Source: Diorhabda sublineata
Taxonomy: Eukaryota > Arthropoda > Insecta > Coleoptera > Chrysomelidae
DNA: 64,000 nt
Assembly: GCF_026230105.1 (NCBI RefSeq)
Contig: NW_026614316.1
Location: forward strand, 1-64,000
Direction: 5' to 3'
Of the stretch, positions 1 to 13,657 are shown in pieces. Numbering within the stretch: the first letter of the stretch is position 1; the number at the start of each line of letters is the position of its first letter. The notes under the pieces were generated by a model, which was not told the DNA's origin, did not search any database, and worked only from the letters and a program-made list of their open reading frames with translations. The position numbers and the translations under genes were made by a program.

Positions 1-1160
1 AAATTCAGATACACACTCATTCAAATATTATAAGAAATGTTGAAAATCGACTTCAAATGAGGACGATAGACTTTTAAAATTTTCAATCAACACAAAGTGA
101 GAATCGACTTCAATGGGCTTCAATGAATGTAAATCGACGATATCTGACAAAGTCAGATACAAACTCATTTAAATTATATAAGAAAATGTTGAAAATCGAC
201 TTCAAATGAGGAAGATAGACTTTGAAAATTTTCAATCAACACAAAGTGAGAATCGACTTCAATGGGCTTCAATGAATGTAAATCGACGATATCTGACAAA
301 GTCAGATACACACTCATTCAATTATATAAGAAATGTTTGAAAATCGACTTCAAATGAGGACGATAGACTTTTAAAATTTTTCAATCAACACAAAGTGAGA
401 ATCGACTTCAATGGGCTTCAATGAATGTAAATCGACGATATCTGACAAATTCAGATACACACTCATTCAAATATATAAGAAATGTTGAAAATCGACTTCA
501 AATGAGGAAGATAGACTTTAGAAAATTTTCAAACAACACAAAGTGAGAATCGACTTCAATGGGCTTCAATGAATGTAAATCGACGATATCTGACAAAGTC
601 AGATACAAACTCATTTAATATGGTAAGAAATGTTGAAAATCGACTTCAAATGAGGAAGATAGACTTTGAAAATTTTCAATCAACACAAAGTGAGAATCGA
701 CTTCAATGGGCTTCAATGAATGTAAATCGACGATATCTGACAAAGTCAGATACACACTCATTCAATTATATAAGAAATGTTGAAAATCGACTTCAAATGA
801 GGACGATAGACTTTTAAAATTTTCAATCAACACAAAGTGAGAATCGACTTCAATGGGCTTCAATGAATGTAAATCGATGATATCTGACAAATTCAGATAC
901 ACACTCATTCAAAATATATAAGAAATGTTGAAAATCGACTTCAAATGAGGACGATAGACTTTTAAAATTTTCAATCAACACAAAGTGAGAATCGACTTCA
1001 ATGGGCTTCAATGAATGTAAATCGACGATATCTGACAAAGTCAGATGCTCGATTTCACTCAAAATATATAAGAAATGTTGAAATTCGACTCCAAATGAGG
1101 AAGATAGACTTTGAAAATTTCCAATCAACACAAAGTGACAATCGACTTCAATGGGCTTCA
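1..1160 (+). repeat. Insertion-rich left segment of the array
   Basis: Successive unit lengths from 123 are 149, 149, 148, 147, 147, 148 and 150 bp, nine extra bases in seven units. The extra bases lie at about 171, 183, 333, 375, 519, 909 and 1,044-1,060. Most add a base to an A or T run; one (about 1,044) inserts TC. Before 123 another unit reads AAATATTATAAG where AAATATATAAG is usual. The remaining 427 units contain only about 27 indel sites, many of them copies of each other. This is either an older, less homogenised flank of the array or a stretch of lower assembly quality. Confidence 0.85.
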
Positions 1161-1454
1161 ATGGATGTTAATCGACGATATCTGATGAAGTCAGATGCGA
1201 ACTCATTTAAATATGTAAGAAATGTTGAAAATCGACTTCAAATGAGGAAGATAGACTTTGAAAATTTTCAATCAACACAAAGTGAGAATCGACTTCAATG
1301 GGCTTCAATGGATGTTAATCGACGATATCTGATAAAGTTAGATGCGAACTCATTTGAATATATGAGAAATTTCGAAATTCGACTTCAAATGAGGACGATA
1401 GACTTTTAAAATTTTCAATCAACACAAAGTGAGAATCGACTTCAATGGGCTTCA

Positions 1455-3953
1455 ATGAATGTAAATCGACGATATCTGATAAAGTCAGATACACACTCAT
1501 TCAATTATATACGAAATGTTGAAAATCAACTTCAAAAGAGGAAGATAGACTTTGAAAATTTCCAATCAACACAAAGTGACAATCGACTTCAATGGGCTTC
1601 AATGAATGTAAATCGACGATATCTGACAAAGTCAGATACAATCTCATTCAAATATATAAGAAATGTTGAAAATCGACTTCAAATGAGGAAGATAAACTTT
1701 TAAAATTTTCAATCAACACAAAGTGAGAATCGACTTCAATGGGCTTCAATGAATGTAAATCGATGATATCTGACAAATTCAGATACACACTCATTCAAAT
1801 ATATAAGAAATGTTGAAAATCGACTTCAAATGAGGACGATAGACTTTTAAAATTTTCAATCAACACAAAGTGAGAATCGACTTCAATGGGCTTCAATGAA
1901 TGTAAATCGACGATATCTGACAAAGTCAGATGCGATTTCACTCAAATATATAAGAAATGTTGAAATTCGACTCCAAATGAGGAAGATAGACTTTGAAAAT
2001 TTCCAATCAACACAAAGTGACAATCGACTTCAATGGGCTTCAATGGATGTTAATCGACGATATCTGACAAATTCAGATACACACTCATTCAAATATATAA
2101 AGAAATGTTGAAAATCGACTTCAAATGAGGACGATAGACTTTTAAAATTTTCAATCAACACAAAGTGAGAATCGACTTCAATGGGCTTCAATGAATGTAA
2201 ATCGACGATATCTGACAAAGTCAGATATAAACTCATTCAAATATATAAGAAATGTTGAAATTCGACTTCAAATGAGGAAGATAGACTTTGAAAAATATCA
2301 ATCAACACAAAGTGACAATCGTCTTCAATGGGCTTCAATGGATGTTAATCGACGATATCTGATAAAGTCAGATACACACTCATTCAATTATATACGAAAT
2401 GTTGAAAATCAACTTCAAAAGAGGAAGATAGACTTTGAAAATTTCCAATCAACACAAAGTGACAATCGACTTCAATGGGCTTCAATGAATGTAAATCGAC
2501 GATATCTGACAAAGTCAGATACAATCTCATTCAAATATATAAGAAATGTTGAAAATCGACTTCAAATGAGGAAGATAAACTTTAAAATTTTCAATCAACA
2601 CAAAGTGAGAATCGACTTCAATGGGCTTCAATGAATGTAAATCGATGATATCTGACAAATTCAGATACACACTCATTCAAATATATAAGAAATGTTGAAA
2701 ATCGACTTCAAATGAGGACGATAGACTTTTAAAATTTTCAATCAACACAAAGTGAGAATCGACTTCAATGGGCTTCAATGAATGTAAATCGACGATATCT
2801 GACAAAGTCAGATGCGATTTCACTCAAATATATAAGAAATGTTGAAATTCGACTCCAAATGAGGAAGATAGACTTTGAAAATTTCCAATCAACACAAAGT
2901 GACAATCGACTTCAATGGGCTTCAATGGATGTTAATCGACGATATCTGACAAATTCAGATACACACTCATTCAAATATATAAGAAATGTTGAAAATCGAC
3001 TTCAAATGAGGACGATAGACTTTTAAAATTTTCAATCAACACAAAGTGAGAATCGACTTCAATGGGCTTCAATGAATGTAAATCGACGATATCTGACAAA
3101 GTCAGATATAAACTCATTCAAATATATAAGAAATGTTGAAATTCGACTTCAAATGAGGAAGATAGACTTTGAAAAATATCAATCAACACAAAGTGACAAT
3201 CGTCTTCAATGGGCTTCAATGGATGTTAATCGACGATATCTGATAAAGTCAGATACACACTCATTCAATTATATACGAAATGTTGAAAATCAACTTCAAA
3301 AGAGGAAGATAGACTTTGAAAATTTCCAATCAACACAAAGTGACAATCGACTTCAATGGGCTTCAATGAATGTAAATCGACGATATCTGACAAAGTCAGA
3401 TACAATCTCATTCAAATATATAAGAAATGTTGAAAATCGACTTCAAATGAGGAAGATAAACTTTTAAAATTTTCAATCAACACAAAGTGAGAATCGACTT
3501 CAATGGGCTTCAATGAATGTAAATCGATGATATCTGACAAATTCAGATACACACTCATTCAAATATATAAGAAATGTTGAAAATCGACTTCAAATGAGGA
3601 CGATAGACTTTTAAAATTTTCAATCAACACAAAGTGAGAATCGACTTCAATGGGCTTCAATGAATGTAAATCGACGATATCTGACAAAGTCAGATGCGAT
3701 TTCACTCAAATATATAAGAAATGTTGAAATTCGACTCCAAATGAGGAAGATAGACTTTGAAAATTTCCAATCAACACAAAGTGACAATCGACTTCAATGG
3801 GCTTCAATGGATGTTAATCGACGATATCTGACAAATTCAGATACACACTCATTCAAATATATAAGAAATGTTGAAAATCGACTTCAAATGAGGACGATAG
3901 ACTTTTAAAATTTTCAATCAACACAAAGTGAGAATCGACTTCAATGGGCTTCA
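1455..3953 (+). repeat. 6-monomer higher-order repeat (882 bp), nearly three copies
   Basis: Unit series starting at 1,455, about 2,338 and about 3,219 repeat in the same order: a unit reading NQLQKRK, a TISFKYI unit ending in KINF-stop, a unit with TGA in place of CGA, a DAISLKYI unit, a THSFKYI unit ending RTIDF-stop, and a unit reading EKYQSTQ. The DAISLKYI units begin at 1,896, 2,778 and 3,660, exactly 882 bp apart. A one-base insertion at about 2,100 and a one-base deletion at about 2,581 distinguish the copies. The third copy stops before its sixth unit. Confidence 0.93.
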
Positions 3954-5570
3954 ATGAATGTAAATCGACGATATCTGACGAAGTCAGATACACACTCATT
4001 CAATTATATAAGAAATGTTGAAAATCGACTTCAAATGAGGAAGATAAACTTTGAAAATTTTCAATCAACCCAAAGTGGCAATCGACTTCAATGGGCTTCA
4101 ATGAATGTAAATCGACGATATCTGACAAAGTCAGATACACACTCATTCAAATATATAAGAAATGTTGGAAATCGACTTCAAATGAGGACGATAGACTTTT
4201 AAAATTTTCAATCAACACAAAGTGACAATCGACTTCAATGGGCTTCAATGGATGTTAATCGACGATATCTGATAAAGTTAGATGCGAACTCATTTAAATA
4301 TATAAGAAATGTTGAAATTCGACTTCAAATGAGGAAGATAGACTTTGAAAATTTCCAATCAACACAAAGTGACAATCGACTTCAATGGGCTTCAATGGAT
4401 GTTAATCGACGATATCTGATAAAGTCAGATGCGAACTCACTCAAATATATAAGAAATGTTGAAAATCGACTTCAAATGAGGAAGATAGACTTTGAAAATT
4501 TTCAATCAACACAAAGTGAGAATCGACTTCGATGGGCTTCAATGAATGTAAATCGACGATATCTGACAAAGTCAGATACACACTCATTCAAATATATAAG
4601 AAATGTTGAAAATCGACTTCAAATGAGGACGATAGACTTTTAAAATTTTCAATCAACACAAAGTGACAATCGACTTCAATGGGCTTCAATGGATGTTAAT
4701 CGACGATATCTGATAAAGTTAGATGCGAACTCATTTAAATATATAAGGAATGTTGAAATTCGACTTCAAATGAGGAAGATAGACTTTGAAAAATTTCAAT
4801 CAACACAAAGTGACAATCGTCTTCAATGGGCTTCAATGGATGTTAATCGACGATATCTGATAAAGTTAGATGCGAACTCATTTGAATATATGAGAAATTT
4901 CGAAATTCGACTTCGAATGAGGAAGATAGACTTTGAAAATTTTCAATCAACACAAAGTGAGAATCGACTTCAATGGGCTTCAATGAATGTAAATCGACGA
5001 TATCTGACAAAGTCAGATACACACTCATTCAAATATATAAGAAATGTTGGAAATCGACTTCAAATGAGGACGATAGACTTTTAAAATTTTCAATCAACAC
5101 AAAGTGACAATCGACTTCAATGGGCTTCAATGGATGTTAATCGACGATATCTGATAAAGTTAGATGCGAACTCATTTAAATATATAAGAAATGTTGAAAT
5201 TCGACTTCAAATGAGGAAGATAGACTTTGAAAATTTTCAATCAACACAAAGTGAGAATCGACTTCAATGGGCTTCAATGAATGTAAATCGACGATATCTG
5301 ACAAAGTCAGATACAAACTCATTTAAATATATAAGAAATGTTGAAAATCGACTTCAAATGAGGAAGATAGACTTTGAAAATTTTCAATCAACACAAAGTG
5401 AGAATCGACTTCAATGGGCTTCAATGAATGTAAATCGACGATATCTGACAAAGTCAGATACACACTCATTCAACTATATAAGAAATGTTGAAAATCGACT
5501 TCAAATGAGGACGATAGACTTTTAAAATTTTCAATCAACGCAAAGTGAGAATCGACTTCAATGGGCTTCA

Positions 5571-8070
5571 ATGAATGTAAATCGACGATATCTGACAAAT
5601 TCAGATACACACTCATTCAAATATATAAGAAATGTTGAAAATCGACTTTAAATGGGGAAGATAGACTTTGAAAATTTCCAATCAACACAAAGTGACAATC
5701 GACTTCAATGGGCTTCAATGAATGTAAATCGACGATATCTGACAAAGTCAGATATAAACTCATTCAAATATATAAGAAATGTTGAAAATCGACTTCAAAT
5801 GAGGAAGATAGACTTTGAAAATTTTCAAACAACACAAAGTGAGAATCGACTTCAATGGGCTTCAATGAATGTAAATCGACGATATCTGACGAAGTCAGAT
5901 ACACACTCATTCAATTATATAAGAAATGTTGAAAATCGACTTCAAATGAGGAAGATAAACTTTGAAAATTTTCAATCAACCCAAAGTGGCAATCGACTTC
6001 AATGGGCATCAATGGATGTTAATCGACGATATCTGACAAAGTCAGATGCGATTTCACACAAATATATAAGAAATGTTGAAAATTCGACTTCAAATGAGGA
6101 AGATAGACTTTGAAAATTTTCAATCAACCCAAAGTGGCAATCGACTTCAATGGGCTTCAATGGATGTTAATCGACGATATCTGACAAAGTCAGATACAAA
6201 CTCATTCAAATATATAAGAGATGTTGAAAATCGACCTCAAATGAGGAAGATAGACTTTGAAAATTTTCAATCAACCCAAAGTGGCAATCGACTTCAATGG
6301 GCTTCAATGGATGTTAATCGACGATATCTGACAAATTCAGATGCGATTTCACTCAAATATATAAGAAATGGTGAAATTCGACTTCAAATGAGGAAGATAG
6401 ACTTTGAAAATTTCCAATCAACACAAAGTGACAATCGACTTCAATGGGCTTCAATGGATGTTAATCGACGATATCTGATAAAGTTAGATGCGAACTCATT
6501 TGAATATATGAGAAATTTCGAAATTCGACTTCGAATGAGGAAGATAGACTTTGAAAATTTTCAATCAACACAAAGTGAGAATCGACTTCAATGGGCTTCA
6601 ATGAATGTAAATCGACGATATCTGACAAATTCAGATACACACTCATTCAATTATATAAGAAATGTTGAAAATCGACTTCAAATGAGGAAGATAAACTTTG
6701 AAAATTTTCAATCAACCCAAAGTGGCAATCGACTTCAATGGGCTTCAATGAATGTAAATCGACGATATCTGACAAAGTCAGATATAAACTCATTCAAATA
6801 TATAAGAAATGTTGAAATTCGACTTCAAATGAGGAAGATAGACTTTGAAAAATATCAATCAACACAAAGTGACAATCGTCTTCAATGGGCTTCAATGGAT
6901 GTTAATCGACGATATCTGATAAAGTCAGATACACACTCATTCAATTATATACGAAATGTTGAAAATCAACTTCAAAAGAGGAAGATAGACTTTGAAAATT
7001 TCCAATCAACACAAAGTGACAATCGACTTCAATGGGCTTCAATGAATGTAAATCGACGATATCTGACAAAGTCAGATACAATCTCATTCAAATATATAAG
7101 AAATGTTGAAAATCGACTTCAAATGAGGAAGATAAACTTTGAAAATTTTCAATCAACCCAAAGTGGCAATCGACTTCAATGGGCTTCAATGAATGTAAAT
7201 CGACGATATCTGACAAAGTCAGATATAAACTCATTCAAATATATAAGAAATGTTGAAAATCGACTTCAAATGAGGAAGATAGACTTTGAAAATTTTCAAA
7301 CAACACAAAGTGAGAATCGACTTCAATGGGCTTCAATGAATGTAAATCGACGATATCTGACGAAGTCAGATACACACTCATTCAATTATATAAGAAATGT
7401 TGAAAATCGACTTCAAATGAGGAAGATAAACTTTGAAAATTTTCAATCAACCCAAAGTGGCAATCGACTTCAATGGGCTTCAATGAATGTAAATCGACGA
7501 TATCTGACAAAGTCAGATACACACTCATTCAAATATATAAGAAATGTTGGAAATCGACTTCAAATGAGGACGATAGACTTTTAAAATTTTCAATCAACAC
7601 AAAGTGACAATCGACTTCAATGGGCTTCAATGGATGTTAATCGACGATATCTGATAAAGTTAGATGCGAACTCATTTAAATATATAAGAAATGTTGAAAT
7701 TCGACTTCAAATGAGGAAGATAGACTTTGAAAATTTTCAATCAACACAAAGTGAGAATCGACTTCAATGGGCTTCAATGAATGTAAATCGACGATATCTG
7801 ACAAAGTCAGATACAAACTCATTTAAATATATAAGAAATGTTGAAAATCGACTTCAAATGAGGAAGATAGACTTTGAAAATTTTCAATCAACACAAAGTG
7901 AGAATCGACTTCAATGGGCTTCAATGAATGTAAATCGACGATATCTGACAAAGTCAGATACACACTCATTCAACTTTATAAGAAATGTTGAAAATCGACT
8001 TCAAATGAGGACGATAGACTTTTAAAATTTTCAATCAACACAAAGTGAGAATCGACTTCAATGGGCTTCA
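5571..8070 (+). repeat. Left higher-order repeat, period 1: 17 monomers + 1 bp (2,500 bp)
   Basis: The period is defined by a marker unit in which the second AATCGACTT core continues as TAAATGGGG (TAA in frame, then ATGGGG), first seen at 5,646-5,656. A +1 insertion (GAAAATTCGAC) at about 6,080 shifts the frame and recurs exactly 2,500 bp later at about 8,580, so the insertion was copied with the block. Period 1 also contains part of the 6-monomer series (NQLQKRK and EKYQSTQ units near 6.8-7.0 kb), so older repeat blocks are embedded in it. Confidence 0.92.
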
Positions 8071-10276
8071 ATGAATGTAAATCGACGATATCTGACAAAT
8101 TCAGATACACACTCATTCAAATATATAAGAAATGTTGAAAATCGACTTTAAATGGGGAAGATAGACTTTGAAAATTTCCAATCAACACAAAGTGACAATC
8201 GACTTCAATGGGCTTCAATGAATGTAAATCGACGATATCTGACAAAGTCAGATATAAACTCATTCAAATATATAAGAAATGTTGAAAATCGACTTCAAAT
8301 GAGGAAGATAGACTTTGAAAATTTTCAAACAACACAAAGTGAGAATCGACTTCAATGGGCTTCAATGAATGTAAATCGACGATATCTGACGAAGTCAGAT
8401 ACACACTCATTCAATTATATAAGAAATGTTGAAAATCGACTTCAAATGAGGAAGATAAACTTTGAAAATTTTCAATCAACCCAAAGTGGCAATCGACTTC
8501 AATGGGCTTCAATGGATGTTAATCGACGATATCTGACAAAGTCAGATGCGATTTCACACAAATATATAAGAAATGTTGAAAATTCGACTTCAAATGAGGA
8601 AGATAGACTTTGAAAATTTTCAATCAACCCAAAGTGGCAATCGACTTCAATGGGCTTCAATGGATGTTAATCGACGATATCTGATAAAGTTAGATGCGAA
8701 CTCATTTGAATATATGAGAAATTTCGAAATTCGACTTCGAATGAGGAAGATAGACTTTGAAAATTTTCAATCAACACAAAGTGACAATCGACTTCAATGG
8801 GCTTCAATGGATGTTAATCGACGATATCTGACAAAGTCAGATACACACTCATTCAACTATATAAGAAATGTTGAAAATCGACTTCAAATGAGGACGATAG
8901 ACTTTTAAAATTTTCAATCAACACAAAGTGAGAATCGACTTCAATGGGCTTCAATGAATGTAAATCGACGATATCTGACAAATTCAGATACACACTCATT
9001 CAATTATATAAGAAATGTTGAAAATCGACTTCAAATGAGGAAGATAAACTTTGAAAATTTTCAATCAACCCAAAGTGGCAATCGACTTCAATGGGCTTCA
9101 ATGGATGTTAATCGACGATATCTGACAAAGTCAGATGCGATTTCACACAAATATATAAGAAATGTTGAAATTCGACTTCAAATGAGGAAGATAGACTTCG
9201 AAAATTTTCAATCAACCCAAAGTGGCAATCGACTTCAATGGGCTTCAATGGATGTTAATCGACGATATCTGACAAAGTCAGATACAAACTCATTCAAATA
9301 TATAAGAGATGTTGAAAATCGACCTCAAATGAGGAAGATAGACTTTGAAAATTTTCAATCAACCCAAAGTGGCAATCGACTTCAATGGGCTTCAATGAAT
9401 GTAAATCGAGGATATCTGACAAAGTCAGATACAAACTCATTTAAATATATAAGAAATGTTGAAAATCGACTTCAAATGAGGAAGATAGACTTTGAAAATT
9501 TTCAATCAACACAAAGTGAGAATCGACTTCAATGGGCTTCAATGAATGTAAATCGACGATATCTGACAAAGTCAGATACACACTCATTCAAATATATAAG
9601 AAATGTTGAAAATCGACTTCAAATGAGGACGATAGACTTTTAAAATTTTCAATCAACACAAAGTGACAATCGACTTCAATGGGCTTCAATGGATGTTAAT
9701 CGACGATATCTGATAAAGTTAGATGCGAACTCATTTAAATATATGAGAAATGTTGAAATTCGACTTCAAATGAGGAAGATAGACTTTGAAAAATTTCAAT
9801 CAACACAAAGTGACAATCGTCTTCAATGGGCTTCAATGGATGTTAATCGACGATATCTGATAAAGTTAGATGCGAACTCATTTGAATATATGAGAAATTT
9901 CGAAATTCGACTTCGAATGAGGAAGATAGACTTTGAAAATTTTCAATCAACACAAAGTGAGAATCGACTTCAATGGGCTTCAATGAATGTAAATCGACGA
10001 TATCTGACAAAGTCAGATACAAACTCATTTAAATATATAAGAAATGTTGAAAATCGACTTCAAATGAGGAAGATAGACTTTGAAAATTTTCAATCAACAC
10101 AAAGTGAGAATCGACTTCAATGGGCTTCAATGAATGTAAATCGACGATATCTGACAAAGTCAGATACACACTCATTCAACTATATAAGAAATGTTGAAAA
10201 TCGACTTCAAATGAGGACGATAGACTTTTAAAATTTTCAATCAACACAAAGTGAGAATCGACTTCAATGGGCTTCA
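8071..10276 (+). repeat. Left higher-order repeat, period 2: 15 monomers + 1 bp (2,206 bp)
   Basis: This period starts with the same TAAATGGGG marker unit and carries the same +1 insertion at about 8,580. The first units match period 1 almost base for base; later units are rearranged, and the period is two units shorter. A unique CGAGGATATC change (for CGACGATATC) is seen at about 9,409. Confidence 0.9.
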
Positions 10277-13200
10277 ATGAATGTAAATCGACGATATCTG
10301 ACAAATTCAGATACACACTCATTTAAATATATAAGAAATGTTGAAAATCGACTTTAAATGGGGAAGGTAAACTTTGAAAATTTCCAATCAACACAAAGTG
10401 ACAATCGACTTCAATGGGCTTCAATGAATGTAAATCGACGATATCTGACAAAGTCAGATATAAACTCATTCAAATATATAAGAAATGTTGAAAATCGACT
10501 TCAAATGAGGAAGATAGACTTTGAAAATTTTCAAACAACACAAAGTGAGAATCGACTTCTATGGGCTTCAATGAATGTAAATCGACGATATCTGACAAAG
10601 TCAGATACACACTCATTCAATTATATAAGAAATGTTGAAAATCGACTTCAAATGAGGAAGATAAACTTTGAAAATTTTCAATCAACCCAAAGTGGCAATC
10701 GACTTCAATGGGCTTCAATGGATGTTAATCGACGATATCTGACAAATTCAGATGCGATTTCACTCATATATATAAGAAATGTTGAAATTCGACTTCAAAT
10801 GAGGAAGATAGACTTTGAAAATTTCCAATCAACACAAAGTGACAATCGACTTCAATGGGCTTCAATGGATGTTAATCGACGATATCTGATAAAGTTAGAT
10901 GCGAACTCATTTGAATATATGAGAAATTTCGAAATTCGACTTCGAATGAGGAAGATAGACTTTGAAAATTTTCAATCAACACAAAGTGACAATCGACTTC
11001 AATGGGCTTCAATGGATGTTAATCGACGATATCTGACAAAGTCAGATACAAACTCATTCAAATATATAAGAAATGTTGAAAATCGACTTCAAATGAGGAA
11101 GATAGACTTTGAAAATTTTCAATCAACACAAAGTGAGAATCGACTTCAATGGGCTTCAATGAATGTAAATCGACGATATCTGACAAAGTCAGATACACAC
11201 TCATTCAATTATATACGAAATGTTGAAAATCAACTTCAAATGAGGAAGATAGACTTTGAAAATTTCCAATCAACACAAAGTGACAATCGACTTCAATGGG
11301 CTTCAATGAATGTAAATCGACGATATCTGACAAAGTCAGATACAATCTCATTCAAATATATAAGAAATGTTGAAAATCGACTTCAAATGAGGAAGATAGA
11401 CTTTGAAAATTTCCAATCAACACAAAGTGACAATCGACTTCAATGGGCTTCAATGAATGTAAATCGACGATATCTGACAAAGTCAGATACAATCTCATTC
11501 AAATATATAAGAAATGTTGAAAATCGACTTCAAATGAGGAAGATAGACTTTGAAAATTTCCATTCAACCCAAAGTGGCAATCGACTTCAATGGGCTTCAA
11601 TGGATGTTAATCGACGATATCTGACAAATTCAGATGCGATTTCACTCAAATATATAAGAAATGTTGAAATTCGACTTCAAATGAGGAAGATAGACTTTGA
11701 AAATTTCCAATCAACACAAAGTGACAATCGACTTCAATGGGCTTCAATGGATGTTCATCGACGATATTTGATAAAGTCAGATGCGAACTCACTCAAATAT
11801 ATAAGAAATGTTGAAATTCGACTTCAAATGAGGAAGATAGACTTTGAAAATTTTCAATCAACCCAAAGTGGCAATCGACTTCAATGGGCTTCAATGAATG
11901 GTCATCGACGAAATTTGATAAAGTCAGATGCGAACTCACTCAAATATATAAGAAATGTTGAAATTCGACTTCAAATGAGGAAGATAGACTTTGAAAATTT
12001 TCAATCAACACAAAGTGAGAATCGACTTCAATGGGCTTCAATGAATGTAAATCGACGATATCTGACAAAGTCAGATACACACTCATTCAATTATAAAAGA
12101 AATGTTGAAAATCGACTTCAAATGAGGAAGATAGACTTTGAAAATTTTTAATCAACCCAAAGTGGCAATCGACTTCAATGGGCTTCAAAATATGTTAATC
12201 GACGATATCTGATAAAGTTAGATGCGAACTCATTTGAATATATGAGAAATGTTGAAATTCGACCTCAAATGAGGAAGGTAGACTTTGAAAATTTTCAATC
12301 AACACAAAGTGAGAATCGACTTCAATGAGCTTCAATGAATGTAAATCGACGATATCTGACAAAGTCAGATACAAACTCATTCAAATATATAAGAAATGTT
12401 GAAAATCGACTTCAAATGAGGAAGATAGACTTTGAAAATTTCCAATCAACACAAAGTGAGAATCGACTTCAATGGGCTTCAATGAATGTAAATCGACGAT
12501 ATCTGACAAAGTCAGATACACACTCATTCAATTATATACGAAATGTTGAAAATCAACTTCAAATGAGGAAGATAGACTTTGAAAATTTCCAATCAACACA
12601 AAGTGACAATCGACTTCAATGGGCTTCAATGAATGTAAATCGACGATATCTGACAAAGTCAGATACAATCTCATTCAAATATATAAGAAATGTTGAAAAT
12701 CGACTTCAAATGAGGAAGATAGACTTTGGAAATTTTCAATCAACCCAAAGTGGCAATCGACTTCAATGGGCTTCAATGGATGTTAATCGACGATATCTGA
12801 CAAATTCAGATGCGATTTCACTCAAATATATAAGAAATGTTGAAATTCGACTTCAAATGAGGAAGATAGACTTTGAAAATTTCCAATCAACACAAAGTGA
12901 CAATCGACTTCAATGGGCTTCAATGGATGTTCATCGACGATATTTGATAAATTCAGATGCGATTTCACTCAAATATATAAGAAATGTTGAAATTCGACTT
13001 CAAATGAGGAAGATAGACTTTGAAAATTTCCAATCAACACAAAGTGACAATCGACTTCAATGGGCTTCAATGGATGTTAATCGACGATATCTGATAAAGT
13101 TAGATGCGAACTCATTTAAATATATAAGAAATGTTGAAATTCGACTTCAAATGAGGAAGATAGACTTTGAAAAATTTCAATCAACACAAAGTGACAATCG

Positions 13201-13657
13201 TCTTCAATGGGCTTCAATGGATGTTAATCGACGATATCTGACAAAGTCAGATACAATCTCATTCAAATATATAAGAAATGTTGAAAATCGACTTCAAATG
13301 AGGAAGATAGACTTTGAAAATTTCCATTCAACCCAAAGTGGCAATCGACTTCAATGGGCTTCAATGGATGTTAATCGACGATATCTGACAAATTCAGATG
13401 CGATTTCACTCAAATATATAAGAAATGTTGAAATTCGACTTCAAATGAGGAAGATAGACTTTGAAAATTTCCAATCAACACAAAGTGACAATCGACTTCA
13501 ATGGGCTTCAATGGATGTTCATCGACGATATTTGATAAAGTCAGATGCGAACTCACTCAAATATATAAGAAATGTTGAAAATCGACTTCAAATGAGGACG
13601 ATAGACTTTTAAAATTTTCAATCAACACAAAGTGAGAATCGACTTCAATGGGCTTCA
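10277..13657 (+). repeat. Left higher-order repeat, period 3: 23 monomers (3,381 bp)
   Basis: Begins with the marker unit, here reading ATGGGGAAGGTAAAC. It includes two units with the GATATTTG variant near 11.75 and 12.93 kb, a unit with TGG changed to TGA at 12,326-12,328, and an ENF-stop unit followed by a unit reading EIRPQMRKVDF (about 12,130-12,290). Most of it is duplicated in the next period. Confidence 0.92.
10358..12151 (+). other. Open stretch of 597 codons within the satellite, not called a gene
   Basis: About twelve units in frame with no stop, opening at an ATG created by the TAAATGGGG marker and ending at a TAA where CAA is normal. The same stretch is repeated at 13,739-15,091 minus three units. 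The start is a mutation-created ATG just after an in-frame stop, and the ends are set by ordinary unit variants, so there is no sign of a designed coding unit. Confidence 0.7.
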
